From Nitrososphaerota archaeon (lineage in GTDB: Archaea; Thermoproteota; Nitrososphaeria; Nitrososphaerales; Nitrosopumilaceae), in contig JAJPKL010000021.1 of assembly GCA_021323705.1 (NCBI GenBank), positions 1 through 64,000 of the forward strand: DNA of 64,000 nucleotides, in the 5' to 3' direction. This document shows, piece after piece, positions 57,146 to 64,000 of the stretch. How positions within the stretch are numbered: position 1 is the stretch's first letter; every line of letters begins with the position of its first letter. The notes below the pieces were generated by a model, which was not told the DNA's origin, did not search any database, and saw nothing but the letters and a program-made list of their open reading frames with translations. The translations under genes were made by a program, and so were the position numbers.

Positions 57146-57547
57146 TTACTTTCTTGCCTCAAGAAACTCAATGAGGCCGCACCTTGTGTTTTTCATGTTA
57201 AGGTCCACAAATGCAATCTTTCTGTCATCAAATCCTTTTTCTGGAGATACCAGAAGCGTTGCGCCCTTGCTTACCATCGCATCCACTTCTTTTTGTATGT
57301 CATCGACCTCAAAGCAGAGATGGTGTATTCCGCCTCCGCTTGTTGCCAAGTCTGAGATGGCCGAGTCTTCAGACGATGGCTCAATTAGCTCAAGAAACGG
57401 CTCCCCCATCTTCAAGAAGCAGACATTTACCTTTCGAGTAGCAACTGGCATGGGGAGGCTGATGCTTTGAAAAGTCATGTATCTTTTAAGTTCGCCAAGG
57501 GACTCTTGTATGTTGGGAACTACAACTCCTATGTGGTGCAACTTCAT
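57146..57547 (-). CDS. Methylmalonyl-CoA epimerase (glyoxalase fold)
   Basis: 133 residues from the ATG at 57547; the ATG at 57562 adds five codons. MKLHHIGVVVPNIQESLGEL starts the VOC fold; metal ligands His in LHHIGV, Glu in PFLELIEPS, His in IHHLCFEVDDI, and Glu in GLIEFLEARK are in order. VNVCFLKMGEP and GGGIHHLCFEV match the family. It interconverts R- and S-methylmalonyl-CoA, a step in the thaumarchaeal 3-hydroxypropionate/4-hydroxybutyrate cycle. Confidence 0.92.
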   Translation of the reverse strand: MKLHHIGVVVPNIQESLGELKRYMTFQSISLPMPVATRKVNVCFLKMGEPFLELIEPSSEDSAISDLATSGGGIHHLCFEVDDIQKEVDAMVSKGATLLVSPEKGFDDRKIAFVDLNMKNTRCGLIEFLEARK

Positions 57548-57645
57548 GATATCTTCAGTCACATGGCAATGAAATGACCTACATAAAACTTGAATCGTTG
57601 CAGTGATTCCAAAGTTCTAAATTTTGGATCCGTGCTATATCATGT

Positions 57646-57804
57646 ATGGTTCAAGAACAATATAGGAAAGGAAAAAAATACTATTTTTGCGACAAGTGTG
57701 GATTTGGATACGACCAACCGCACACTGCAAAAGAGTGCCAAGATTATTGCATGAGAAACAACAAGTGCTCAGATGAGATAACAAGAAAAGCTCTCTTCCG
57801 ATGA
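57646..57804 (+). CDS. 52-residue zinc-ribbon-like protein
   Basis: ATG at 57646, TGA at 57802-57804. YYFCDKCGFGYDQPHTAKEC, then QDYCMRNNKCSDEITRKALF: CxxC at residues 15-18 with further Cys at 31, 35 and 41 and His 26 give one or two zinc sites. Basic N-terminus (QYRKGKK). It is 19 bp before the MqnE gene on the same strand. Could be a small nucleic-acid-binding or accessory protein. Confidence 0.7.
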   Translation: MVQEQYRKGKKYYFCDKCGFGYDQPHTAKECQDYCMRNNKCSDEITRKALFR

Positions 57805-57823
57805 ATCTTTCTCTAGTTTTATA

Positions 57824-58945
57824 TTGACAGTAAAATCAACCAAGACCGTGCTAGAAAAACTAGTCAAGGACTCAAAAGCACTTGAGAAAGCCATCGCAGG
57901 CGAGGAGCTCTCACATGATGACGGACTTGAGCTAATGTCGTATGACAATCTCTACATGCTGGGAGCAGCGGCAGATCTAGTGCGGCAAAAACTAGTTGGA
58001 AACACGGTTACCTTTGCGGCATCTTACTATCTGAATTACACAAATGTATGCGCTGCAAGCTGCCAGATGTGCGCATTTTACAGAAAGGGAAATGAAAAAG
58101 ACGCGTACACCCTGACACCGCAGGACATCGAAGCTCGAGTGGGCAAGGCAAAAGAGATGGGAGCAACCGAAGTTCACATAGTTGGTGGATTTCATCCAGA
58201 CCTGCCTTTGGAATACTATGAAGAGATGTTTCGCGCAATAAAAAAGAGCCATCCAGAACTTAACATAAAGGCGCTCACTGCAGCCGAGATTTTCTTTTTA
58301 TCTAAATTGACAAAAAATTCTGTAAAAGAAGTATTGTTGCGACTCAAGGCGGCAGGACTTGACTCCATGCCGGGCGGAGGAGCTGAACTTTTCCATCCTG
58401 ACATACGCAACAAGATAGTTAGAGGCAAGTGCTCAGGGCAAGAGTGGCTTGATACAATAGAGCAGGCACACAACCTTGGCATAAAGAGCAACGCAACCAT
58501 GCTTTTTGGCCATATCGAAAAGCCAGAGCACATCATAGACCACCTCATAAAACTGCGCAATGTCCAAAAACGAACCAAGGGCTTTATCACTTTCATACCT
58601 CTCAAGTTTAGCTTGGAAAACACCGAACTTGAAAAGGCAGGGCTTGTCAAGGCAGAAAGCCCATCTACGTACGACTTGAGAATCATTGCCATATCAAGGC
58701 TGATGTTGGCACAGCAGCTCAACAACATCTCCGTATACTGGGTCGCACTTGGAAAGAAGCTGTCTCAGGTGGCACTCACATATGGCGGAAACGACCTTGT
58801 TGGAACTGCATTCTCAGAAGAGATTTACCGTGCAGCAGGCAGGGGAACAAACTCTTCAATTCTTGAGCTTGCAAACATGATAAAAGAGATTGGCCGGGGC
58901 GCAGCTCAGAGGGATACGTTTTTTAAAATTTTAAAAACATTCTAG
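57824..58945 (+). CDS. mqnE: Aminofutalosine synthase-type radical SAM enzyme (MqnE/MqnC family)
   Basis: 373 residues from TTG 57824. Cluster motif CAASCQMCAFYRKG near residue 81 (CxxxCxxC). ATEVHIVGGFHPDLPLEYYE, LDSMPGGGAELFHPDIRNKI and TYGGNDLVGTAFSEEIYRAA match MqnE more than MqnC, but the two are close. MqnE joins chorismate-derived enolpyruvylbenzoate to SAM in the futalosine route to menaquinone. MqnD lies 340 bp downstream in the opposite direction, supporting that pathway. Confidence 0.88.
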   Translation: MTVKSTKTVLEKLVKDSKALEKAIAGEELSHDDGLELMSYDNLYMLGAAADLVRQKLVGNTVTFAASYYLNYTNVCAASCQMCAFYRKGNEKDAYTLTPQDIEARVGKAKEMGATEVHIVGGFHPDLPLEYYEEMFRAIKKSHPELNIKALTAAEIFFLSKLTKNSVKEVLLRLKAAGLDSMPGGGAELFHPDIRNKIVRGKCSGQEWLDTIEQAHNLGIKSNATMLFGHIEKPEHIIDHLIKLRNVQKRTKGFITFIPLKFSLENTELEKAGLVKAESPSTYDLRIIAISRLMLAQQLNNISVYWVALGKKLSQVALTYGGNDLVGTAFSEEIYRAAGRGTNSSILELANMIKEIGRGAAQRDTFFKILKTF

Positions 58946-59220
58946 GTCTGGGCGGGCTTTTGCGTGATTGACTTTCCTGCCTCTCCTTTCTTTCTTCGCC
59001 TGAGCCCTATGCTGATGAGCGCAATGAAAAACCCAATTCCTGCAACCATTCCAGAAATGTTCTGAAGGCCTGTGTTCAGCGCCACATCTTGGTAAAACGC
59101 ACTTGTCTGATCATCTGTCATACCAGAAGTTGCCATCGGCTGTGTGTTGTTAAAGTAGAACCAAGACACTCCGCCTATTGCCAGCATTGAAACTCCAAGC
59201 AGGAAGATGCGCTTGTCCAT
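58942..59220 (-). CDS. Two-helix small membrane protein
   Basis: 92 residues. Helix 1 IFLLGVSMLAIGGVSWFYF; loop about 30 residues with STGMTDDQ-like polar sequence; helix 2 NISGMVAGIGFFIALISIGL; then a basic tail RRRKKGEAGKSITQK. Overlaps the MqnE stop by 4 bp in the converging direction and precedes nothing in common. Unrecognised; position between menaquinone genes may be fortuitous. Confidence 0.65.
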   Translation of the reverse strand: MDKRIFLLGVSMLAIGGVSWFYFNNTQPMATSGMTDDQTSAFYQDVALNTGLQNISGMVAGIGFFIALISIGLRRRKKGEAGKSITQKPAQT

Positions 59221-59280
59221 TGATGCAATCTGGTCTGTTCTCCTAAATAACCGTTAATTGTCAATCTTGGTTTGTTACAT

Positions 59281-60102
59281 CTAGGCAAACTTTGGCTCAA
59301 AGTCTGGGACAAGTCCCTTCTCTATGCCAAACTTGAAGAGGGTTCGAATTGCTTGCTCACCTAGCAGGCCCATCTCAATCGTAACATCATTTACATACAT
59401 GCGCACAAATTTTTCAATAAGATCTCTTGGCTGTCCCCTGCTGTACTGCATTGCATAATCAAGTGCATCTCCGACATGTGCCATTCCGTGAACAATTGAT
59501 TCGCGGAAAAACTCGTCAAACTTTTTTATTGTATCAGGCCCGAACTTGTCGCTCATCACGTTTATTCCAAGGGGGACTGGAAGACCTCCTGTGCTGCTAC
59601 GCCACCAGTCTCCTGCGTCAAGAATTTTTGTTAGATTGTTTTGTGCATATGTAATCTGTGTCTCATGTATGACAAGCCCTGCGTCTACCTCTCCTTTTGA
59701 GACAGCATCGGGAATGTCGCTGAACTTCATCTCTACATAGTCAAACTTGCCAATCATTAGCTGCAGCAACAAGAACGCAGATGTCATCTTACCTGGAATT
59801 GCTATCTTTGAGCGGCGCAACTTGTCTGTAGACATGTCTTGTTTTGCAATCACAATTGGGCCGTATCCTTTGCCAAAACTTCCGCCGCTTCTTAATATGG
59901 TATAATCTTTGATGTAAGCGCAAGCATGTGCCGAGACTGCAGTGACATCAAGCTCGTGGTTTAGAGCCCGCTTGTTTAGAGTCTCTATATCCTCAACAAC
60001 CTGCTTGACCTCAAAGTGTGGCGATGTGACCTTACCTGTGAGCATTGCATAAAACATGAAAGCGTCATCAGAATCAGGCGTGTGTCCGACAGTTATTTGC
60101 AT
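59281..60102 (-). CDS. mqnD: 1,4-dihydroxy-6-naphthoate synthase MqnD
   Basis: 273 residues from the ATG at 60102; in-frame codons to 60210 precede the true start. MQITVGHTPDSDDAFMFYAM is the MqnD N-terminus, followed by EVKQVVEDIETLNKRALNHE, DVTAVSAHACAYI, GSFGKGYGPIVIAK, GEVDAGLVIHETQITYAQN and TGGLPVPLGINVMSDKFGP. A periplasmic-binding-protein-like fold. It converts cyclic dehypoxanthine futalosine to dihydroxynaphthoate. Together with MqnE it shows menaquinone-type quinone synthesis by the futalosine route. Confidence 0.93.
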   Translation of the reverse strand: MQITVGHTPDSDDAFMFYAMLTGKVTSPHFEVKQVVEDIETLNKRALNHELDVTAVSAHACAYIKDYTILRSGGSFGKGYGPIVIAKQDMSTDKLRRSKIAIPGKMTSAFLLLQLMIGKFDYVEMKFSDIPDAVSKGEVDAGLVIHETQITYAQNNLTKILDAGDWWRSSTGGLPVPLGINVMSDKFGPDTIKKFDEFFRESIVHGMAHVGDALDYAMQYSRGQPRDLIEKFVRMYVNDVTIEMGLLGEQAIRTLFKFGIEKGLVPDFEPKFA

Positions 60103-60138
60103 AAATAGGATTTTTAGCCCGATTATAAATATCAAAAC

Positions 60139-61047
60139 ATGGGTACTGTTGACGCACTTGAAAAAGAGATAGCAATGCAGCTTGACTTTATAAAAAAATT
60201 TGTTCCGCAAAAAACTCTGTCTGCAGCCAAACAGAAAAAGACAATATTTTGTGGAACCGGCGACTCGTTTGCGTCATCTCATCTTGGTGAAGTCTTTTCC
60301 AAGTTTAGGGCAAGGGCTTTTGATCCTCTTGACTTGATAAAAACAAGGTCACTTTTGTTAGGACATACAGTCTATGCGGTCTCAGTTTCTGGCAATACTG
60401 CATCAAACATCAAACTTGCAAAGTTACATGGAAATACAATTGCTATTACCGCAAACAAAGAAAGCAGACTGGCAAAAGCATGCAGGGGTGTTATCCTGTT
60501 AAAGCTTGACTCTACTGGCATACAGACTGCAGGCAGCATAAGCTTTCTTGCAAGCGCGCTGACATGCATCTCACTTGTCACAAGATATCATATCAGAAAT
60601 CCATCAAAAATATACCGTGAGGCAGCAAGGGCAGCAAGGGGCGTCTTGCTTTCAGGCAAGGTCTACATCCTTGGCAGCCTGTATACGATGCCTGTAGCCA
60701 TGTTCTGCGCAGCCAAGCTGTACGAGGTGCTTGGGGCAGACGCTCACTATCAAAGAATAGAGCAGTTCTCCCACATGGAACTCTTTTCTGCAAAAAGGGG
60801 TGACACTGTAATCTTGTTTGAATCACGAAACGAACACAACCAAAGGCTGGAAAAGAATCTAGCAAAGTGTGGCCTTGTCGTAAAAAGATTGGAGTCCAAG
60901 TCAAAGAATTTGCAGGAGCAGATCTTGTTTTACATCTTTGTCTCCCAGTTGATTGCGTTATACAATGCAAAGAAGAAAAAGAAGAAAGAATGTTTCTTTA
61001 TTGAAGAAAATCGACTGCGAAATGCCAGTTCTTCCATGATATACTGA
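60139..61047 (+). CDS. SIS-domain phosphosugar-binding protein
   Basis: 302 residues. SIS fold: KTIFCGTGDSFASSHLGEVF near residues 35-55, VYAVSVSGNTASNIKLAKLH (sugar-phosphate loop SGNT), TIAITANKESRLAKACRGVI and GKVYILGSLYTMPVAMFCAA. Resembles the glucosamine-6-phosphate synthase isomerase half or bifunctional phosphoglucose/phosphomannose isomerase, but lacks an evident catalytic Glu-His pair by eye. It is divergent from mqnD (36 bp gap). Isomerase or sensor. Confidence 0.85.
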   Translation: MGTVDALEKEIAMQLDFIKKFVPQKTLSAAKQKKTIFCGTGDSFASSHLGEVFSKFRARAFDPLDLIKTRSLLLGHTVYAVSVSGNTASNIKLAKLHGNTIAITANKESRLAKACRGVILLKLDSTGIQTAGSISFLASALTCISLVTRYHIRNPSKIYREAARAARGVLLSGKVYILGSLYTMPVAMFCAAKLYEVLGADAHYQRIEQFSHMELFSAKRGDTVILFESRNEHNQRLEKNLAKCGLVVKRLESKSKNLQEQILFYIFVSQLIALYNAKKKKKKECFFIEENRLRNASSSMIY

Positions 61048-61102
61048 ATTATCATGCAATTCTTAACGCTTAATAGAGGCTAAAAAAGGATTTAGCTAAA
61101 AC

Positions 61103-63295
61103 ATGAAATTCAAGGCGACTGAACAGATTCTCAAAATTATCGGCGACAAGAAGCACATCAGAAACTTTGGTGTGATAGCTCACGTAGATCACGGCAAGAC
61201 AACCATGAGCGACAGTCTTCTTGCATCAAGCGGTATTATCAGTCCGTCAGTGGCAGGCCAAGCCCTTGCACTTGATTCGATGAAACTAGAGCAGGACAGG
61301 CAGATGACCATTGTACAGGCAAACGTTACCTTGCTTTACGAAAAAGATGACGAGGAATATGTAATTAACATGATTGATACTCCAGGCCACATCGACTTTA
61401 CAGGTCGTGTGACAAGAAGCCTTCGAGCAATTGACGGCGCAGTAGTAGTATCAGACTCGGTAGAAGGCATCATGACACAGACAGAGACTGTAACACGTCA
61501 AGCGCTCGAAGAGAGGGTAAGGCCGGTACTTTATATCAACAAGATAGACCGTCTGATCAAGGAGCTGAGGCTGACTCCTGACAAGATGCAGGAATGGCTG
61601 CTTGAAATCATTACCAACTTTAACAGACTGATTGACATTTACGCAGAACCCGAGTACAAGGACAAGTGGAAGGTAAGCATCCAGGACGGTAGCGTCTCAT
61701 TTGGCTCTGCAAAGGACAAGTGGGGCTTTAACGCAGACGTGATGAAGAAGAAGGGAATCTCGTTTAAGGACATTTATGCTGCATATTCTGAAGGCGGCGA
61801 TGTCAAGGCACTTGCAGAAAAGGCGCCATTATATGACGCCGTTCTTGGAATGGTAGTTAAACACCATCCAAATCCTGCAGAAGCACAAAAGTATAGAATT
61901 CCTAAAATCTGGAAGGGTGATCTTAATTCTGACATTGGAAAAGCTTTGCTAAACTGTGATGATAACGGACCTGCTGTCATGATGATTGTAAACATGACGG
62001 TAGACCCTGCCGCAGGTCCTGTCGCAATAGGAAGGCTATTTTCTGGCAAACTAAAGGACGGTGACAGGATTCACATTATCGACAGCAAACGTGAAGGCAG
62101 AATACAATCTGTCAACTTTTTCATGGGAAACCAGAGAGAGATGGTGGGAGAACTTGCAGCAGGAAACATTCCAGCGTTATTGGGACTAGAACATGCAAGG
62201 GCAGGACAGACCATATCCACGGTACCAGGTGTTAACACATTTGAAGGGATTCAATATGTCTCAGAGCCCGTGGTGCAGATTGCAGTAGAACCCAAGCATC
62301 CAAAAGACTTGCCCAAGCTTGTGGAGGCATTAAACAGAATTACTATTGAGGATCCTAACTTGCAGGTTAAAATCAATGAGGAGAGTGGCGAGACTGTGAT
62401 TGCTGGCATGGGCGTGCTGCACCTTGAGATTGCAACCGCGTTGATTGCTGATGCCAAAGTAGATATTGTTACATCACAACCATTGATAAATTACAGGGAG
62501 GCAATTCGTACTGCAGCAGGACCTATAATGTCCAAGTCGCCCAACAGGCACAACAAGATATTCATGAAAGTAGAGCCACTTGACGAAAAAGTTGCTGAGA
62601 TGATAAGAAACGGTACACTAAATGAATACAAAGACAAGAAAGAGGTTGCAGAAATTCTAAAAGAAGCTGGGTGGGACAAGGATGATGCAAAGCGCGTCAT
62701 GAAGTTTGACCCTAGAGGAAACGTAATGGTTGATGGCACAAAAGGTGTGCAGTTTGTTCAGGAATCAACTGATTCTATATTGTCAGGATTTGATGATACC
62801 ATGAAGGAAGGTCCGCTAACACGAGAACAGGTGAGGGGATGCAAGTTTACGTTTACTCACTTTGTACCTCACGAGGACCCGGCACACAGAGGCCTTTCAC
62901 AACTCGGCCCGGCATCAAGACGTGCTTGCATGGGCGTAATGCTTCTTGCACAGCCTGTGCTACTAGAGCCAACACTTGGAATTGAGGTAAGAATTCCGCA
63001 AGAACTTATCGGCAACGTGGCAGGTGTGATATCAGGGAAACGAGGCAAAGTGCTAAACATGGAACAGAAAGGTGTTGTAAATATTATAACAGGCGAGATT
63101 CCTGCATCTGAGACATTTGACTTGTCAGAGGTAATGCGTGGGCAGACTGCAGGAAAGGCAATGTGGAACACTCACTTTAAGGCGTGGACTCCGGTTCCAA
63201 ACTCTATCTTGGGTACCATAATAGCTGATATCAGAAAGAGGAAAGGACTCTCACCAGAGCCGCCAACAGCTGACGAGTTTATCGATAAAGAGTAA
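61103..63295 (+). CDS. fusA: Translation elongation factor 2
   Basis: 730 residues. GTPase motifs: G1 VIAHVDHGKTTMSDSLLAS, G3 IDTPGHIDFTGRV, G4 YINKIDRL. Archaeal EF-2 domains III-V follow: TIEDPNLQVKINEESGETVI and GMGVLHLEIATALI; the diphthamide loop is in HFVPHEDPAHRGLSQL, with His in AHRG as the modified residue. The Pro-Ala-Gln following this His in many EF-2s is Leu-Ser-Gln here. C-terminal GQTAGKAMWNTHFKAWTPVP. It moves tRNA-mRNA on the ribosome. The usual length. Confidence 0.97.
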   Translation: MKFKATEQILKIIGDKKHIRNFGVIAHVDHGKTTMSDSLLASSGIISPSVAGQALALDSMKLEQDRQMTIVQANVTLLYEKDDEEYVINMIDTPGHIDFTGRVTRSLRAIDGAVVVSDSVEGIMTQTETVTRQALEERVRPVLYINKIDRLIKELRLTPDKMQEWLLEIITNFNRLIDIYAEPEYKDKWKVSIQDGSVSFGSAKDKWGFNADVMKKKGISFKDIYAAYSEGGDVKALAEKAPLYDAVLGMVVKHHPNPAEAQKYRIPKIWKGDLNSDIGKALLNCDDNGPAVMMIVNMTVDPAAGPVAIGRLFSGKLKDGDRIHIIDSKREGRIQSVNFFMGNQREMVGELAAGNIPALLGLEHARAGQTISTVPGVNTFEGIQYVSEPVVQIAVEPKHPKDLPKLVEALNRITIEDPNLQVKINEESGETVIAGMGVLHLEIATALIADAKVDIVTSQPLINYREAIRTAAGPIMSKSPNRHNKIFMKVEPLDEKVAEMIRNGTLNEYKDKKEVAEILKEAGWDKDDAKRVMKFDPRGNVMVDGTKGVQFVQESTDSILSGFDDTMKEGPLTREQVRGCKFTFTHFVPHEDPAHRGLSQLGPASRRACMGVMLLAQPVLLEPTLGIEVRIPQELIGNVAGVISGKRGKVLNMEQKGVVNIITGEIPASETFDLSEVMRGQTAGKAMWNTHFKAWTPVPNSILGTIIADIRKRKGLSPEPPTADEFIDKE

Positions 63296-63353
63296 AAAGG
63301 CAATCCCCACCACTTACGCATAGAAACTGAATACAACTTCGTAATATCGAACG

Positions 63354-64000
63354 TTATGATTTGTTGGAGAAAATGAAATTAACAATTCTTTTTTCAGTTT
63401 CTGCCAGATTCTTTTCTAATTCCCTTTGCCATATTATTAATACATTGAATCCTTTCTCTTCCATTCCTTTGACAATTTTTGAATCAAATTCTCTTATTTT
63501 CAATGCAGTATGATGACCTCTTACTCGCAGAATTTTTTCATCTTCGTATACAGTAGGATCTGCGTGATGATAAGTACCATAGATTTCTATCACTTTGTTC
63601 GGAATCATAAAGAAGTCAGCTTGATGAATTTTTACTACAGTCTCAAGTTTTATGGGATGATGTTTTGTATACTTAATTTTGTATTTTTTGAGAATATCTC
63701 CAGTTATCTTTTCAGGCATTGTATCAAACAGCGGGATTTTTTGTTTGGCTCTTCTTTCACTTGCAAGATGTCTTTTATCCGGTGTCCATCCTCTTAACTT
63801 TGCAATCTTATGTGATTCAGATTGTTTTGTTCCTAGTTTTCTCATCCTTTGTAATTGCCTAGTCTGTTCACTTACTATCTTTCCTATTTGTCCCTGACTT
63901 ATGGATCTTCTTTCTTCTATTGACCGAATTCTCCCAGAAAGAGAAATCGATCTCTTCTTTTTTGTTTCCTCTGATTGTTTTGTACCTATTTTTGCCAAAC
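63354..64000 (-). CDS. NUMOD3-containing Vsr-like homing endonuclease, 5' end beyond the window
   Basis: At least 214 residues; the frame is open to the right edge, so the N-terminus may lie outside. NUMOD3-type DNA-binding repeats: KIGTKQSEETKKKRSISLSG, RSIEERRSISQGQIGKIVSE, KLGTKQSESHKIAKLRG. The C-terminal domain, HQADFFMIPNKVIEIYGTYH with VRGHHTALKIREFDSKIV and NVLIIWQRELEKN, resembles the very-short-patch-repair/EDxHD nuclease fold (D, E and H/W as candidate catalytic residues). It is a selfish genetic element's enzyme or its remnant, 58 bp from the EF-2 gene. The host intron or intein is not visible here. Confidence 0.8.
   Translation of the reverse strand, partial: LAKIGTKQSEETKKKRSISLSGRIRSIEERRSISQGQIGKIVSEQTRQLQRMRKLGTKQSESHKIAKLRGWTPDKRHLASERRAKQKIPLFDTMPEKITGDILKKYKIKYTKHHPIKLETVVKIHQADFFMIPNKVIEIYGTYHHADPTVYEDEKILRVRGHHTALKIREFDSKIVKGMEEKGFNVLIIWQRELEKNLAETEKRIVNFIFSNKS

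Overview
The window is a chromosomal segment of an ammonia-oxidising archaeon of the Nitrososphaerota (Thaumarchaeota). The strongest evidence is a complete archaeal ammonia monooxygenase subunit A (28039-28689, minus) and a two-domain thaumarchaeal copper nitrite reductase NirK (29300-30604, plus). They sit among cupredoxins, archaeal TBP and EF-2, PEFG-CTERM surface proteins, and TATA boxes placed about 25 nt before start codons (leaderless-type promoters). The AmoA sequence looks group I.1a-like. A Nitrosotalea-type organism is my inference from memory, not a computed result. amoB, amoC and amoX are not recognisable here.

Layout. 0-6 kb: copper/metal handling, with an Lrp-TRASH regulator, a DoxX-like membrane protein broken by an in-frame stop, two tiny YHS metal-binding proteins and a YHS-tagged CopA ATPase, followed by a Cys-rich HTH regulator. 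6-16 kb: small thaumarchaeal proteins, a CPA antiporter missing its transport Asp, an ArsB/NhaD-type permease, a TPR protein, a MarR/SRPBCC divergent pair with a clear operator, MsrA and exported proteins. 16-33 kb: a redox island with four cupredoxins, a Tat-exported Rieske protein, AmoA, NirK, several one-helix Ig/YtkA-like membrane proteins, small single-helix proteins and paralogous multi-HTH regulators. 33-45 kb: beta-propeller lyase-like, TBP, MctP-type symporter with its DUF3311 partner, SagB-type oxidoreductase, a sialidase-like PEFG protein, and a PadR/ChrB module with a shared operator. 45-57 kb: GNAT/amidohydrolase pair, GT2-AsnB-HAD operon, DUF432-MscS pair, NhaP-type antiporter, KamA-like radical SAM plus glutamine synthetase; taken together this reads as osmolyte and pH homeostasis (inference). 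57-64 kb: methylmalonyl-CoA epimerase, futalosine-pathway menaquinone genes (MqnE, MqnD), a SIS protein, EF-2, and a NUMOD3/Vsr-like homing endonuclease running off the right edge.

The most unusual content is non-coding. At least ten intergenic stretches fold by eye into strong hairpins, and most have a TATA-like box about 22-28 nt before the structure. Six of them lie between 27.4 and 32.7 kb around amoA and nirK. Two (28.8 kb minus, 18.95 kb plus) share an 18-of-19-nt motif and a similar layout, and a third (0.7 kb) carries a weaker form of it. This looks like a family of small structured RNAs associated with the copper/ammonia-oxidation loci; all folds were made by hand and none is verified by expression or covariation. 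I recognised no tRNA, rRNA, CRISPR array or insertion sequence.
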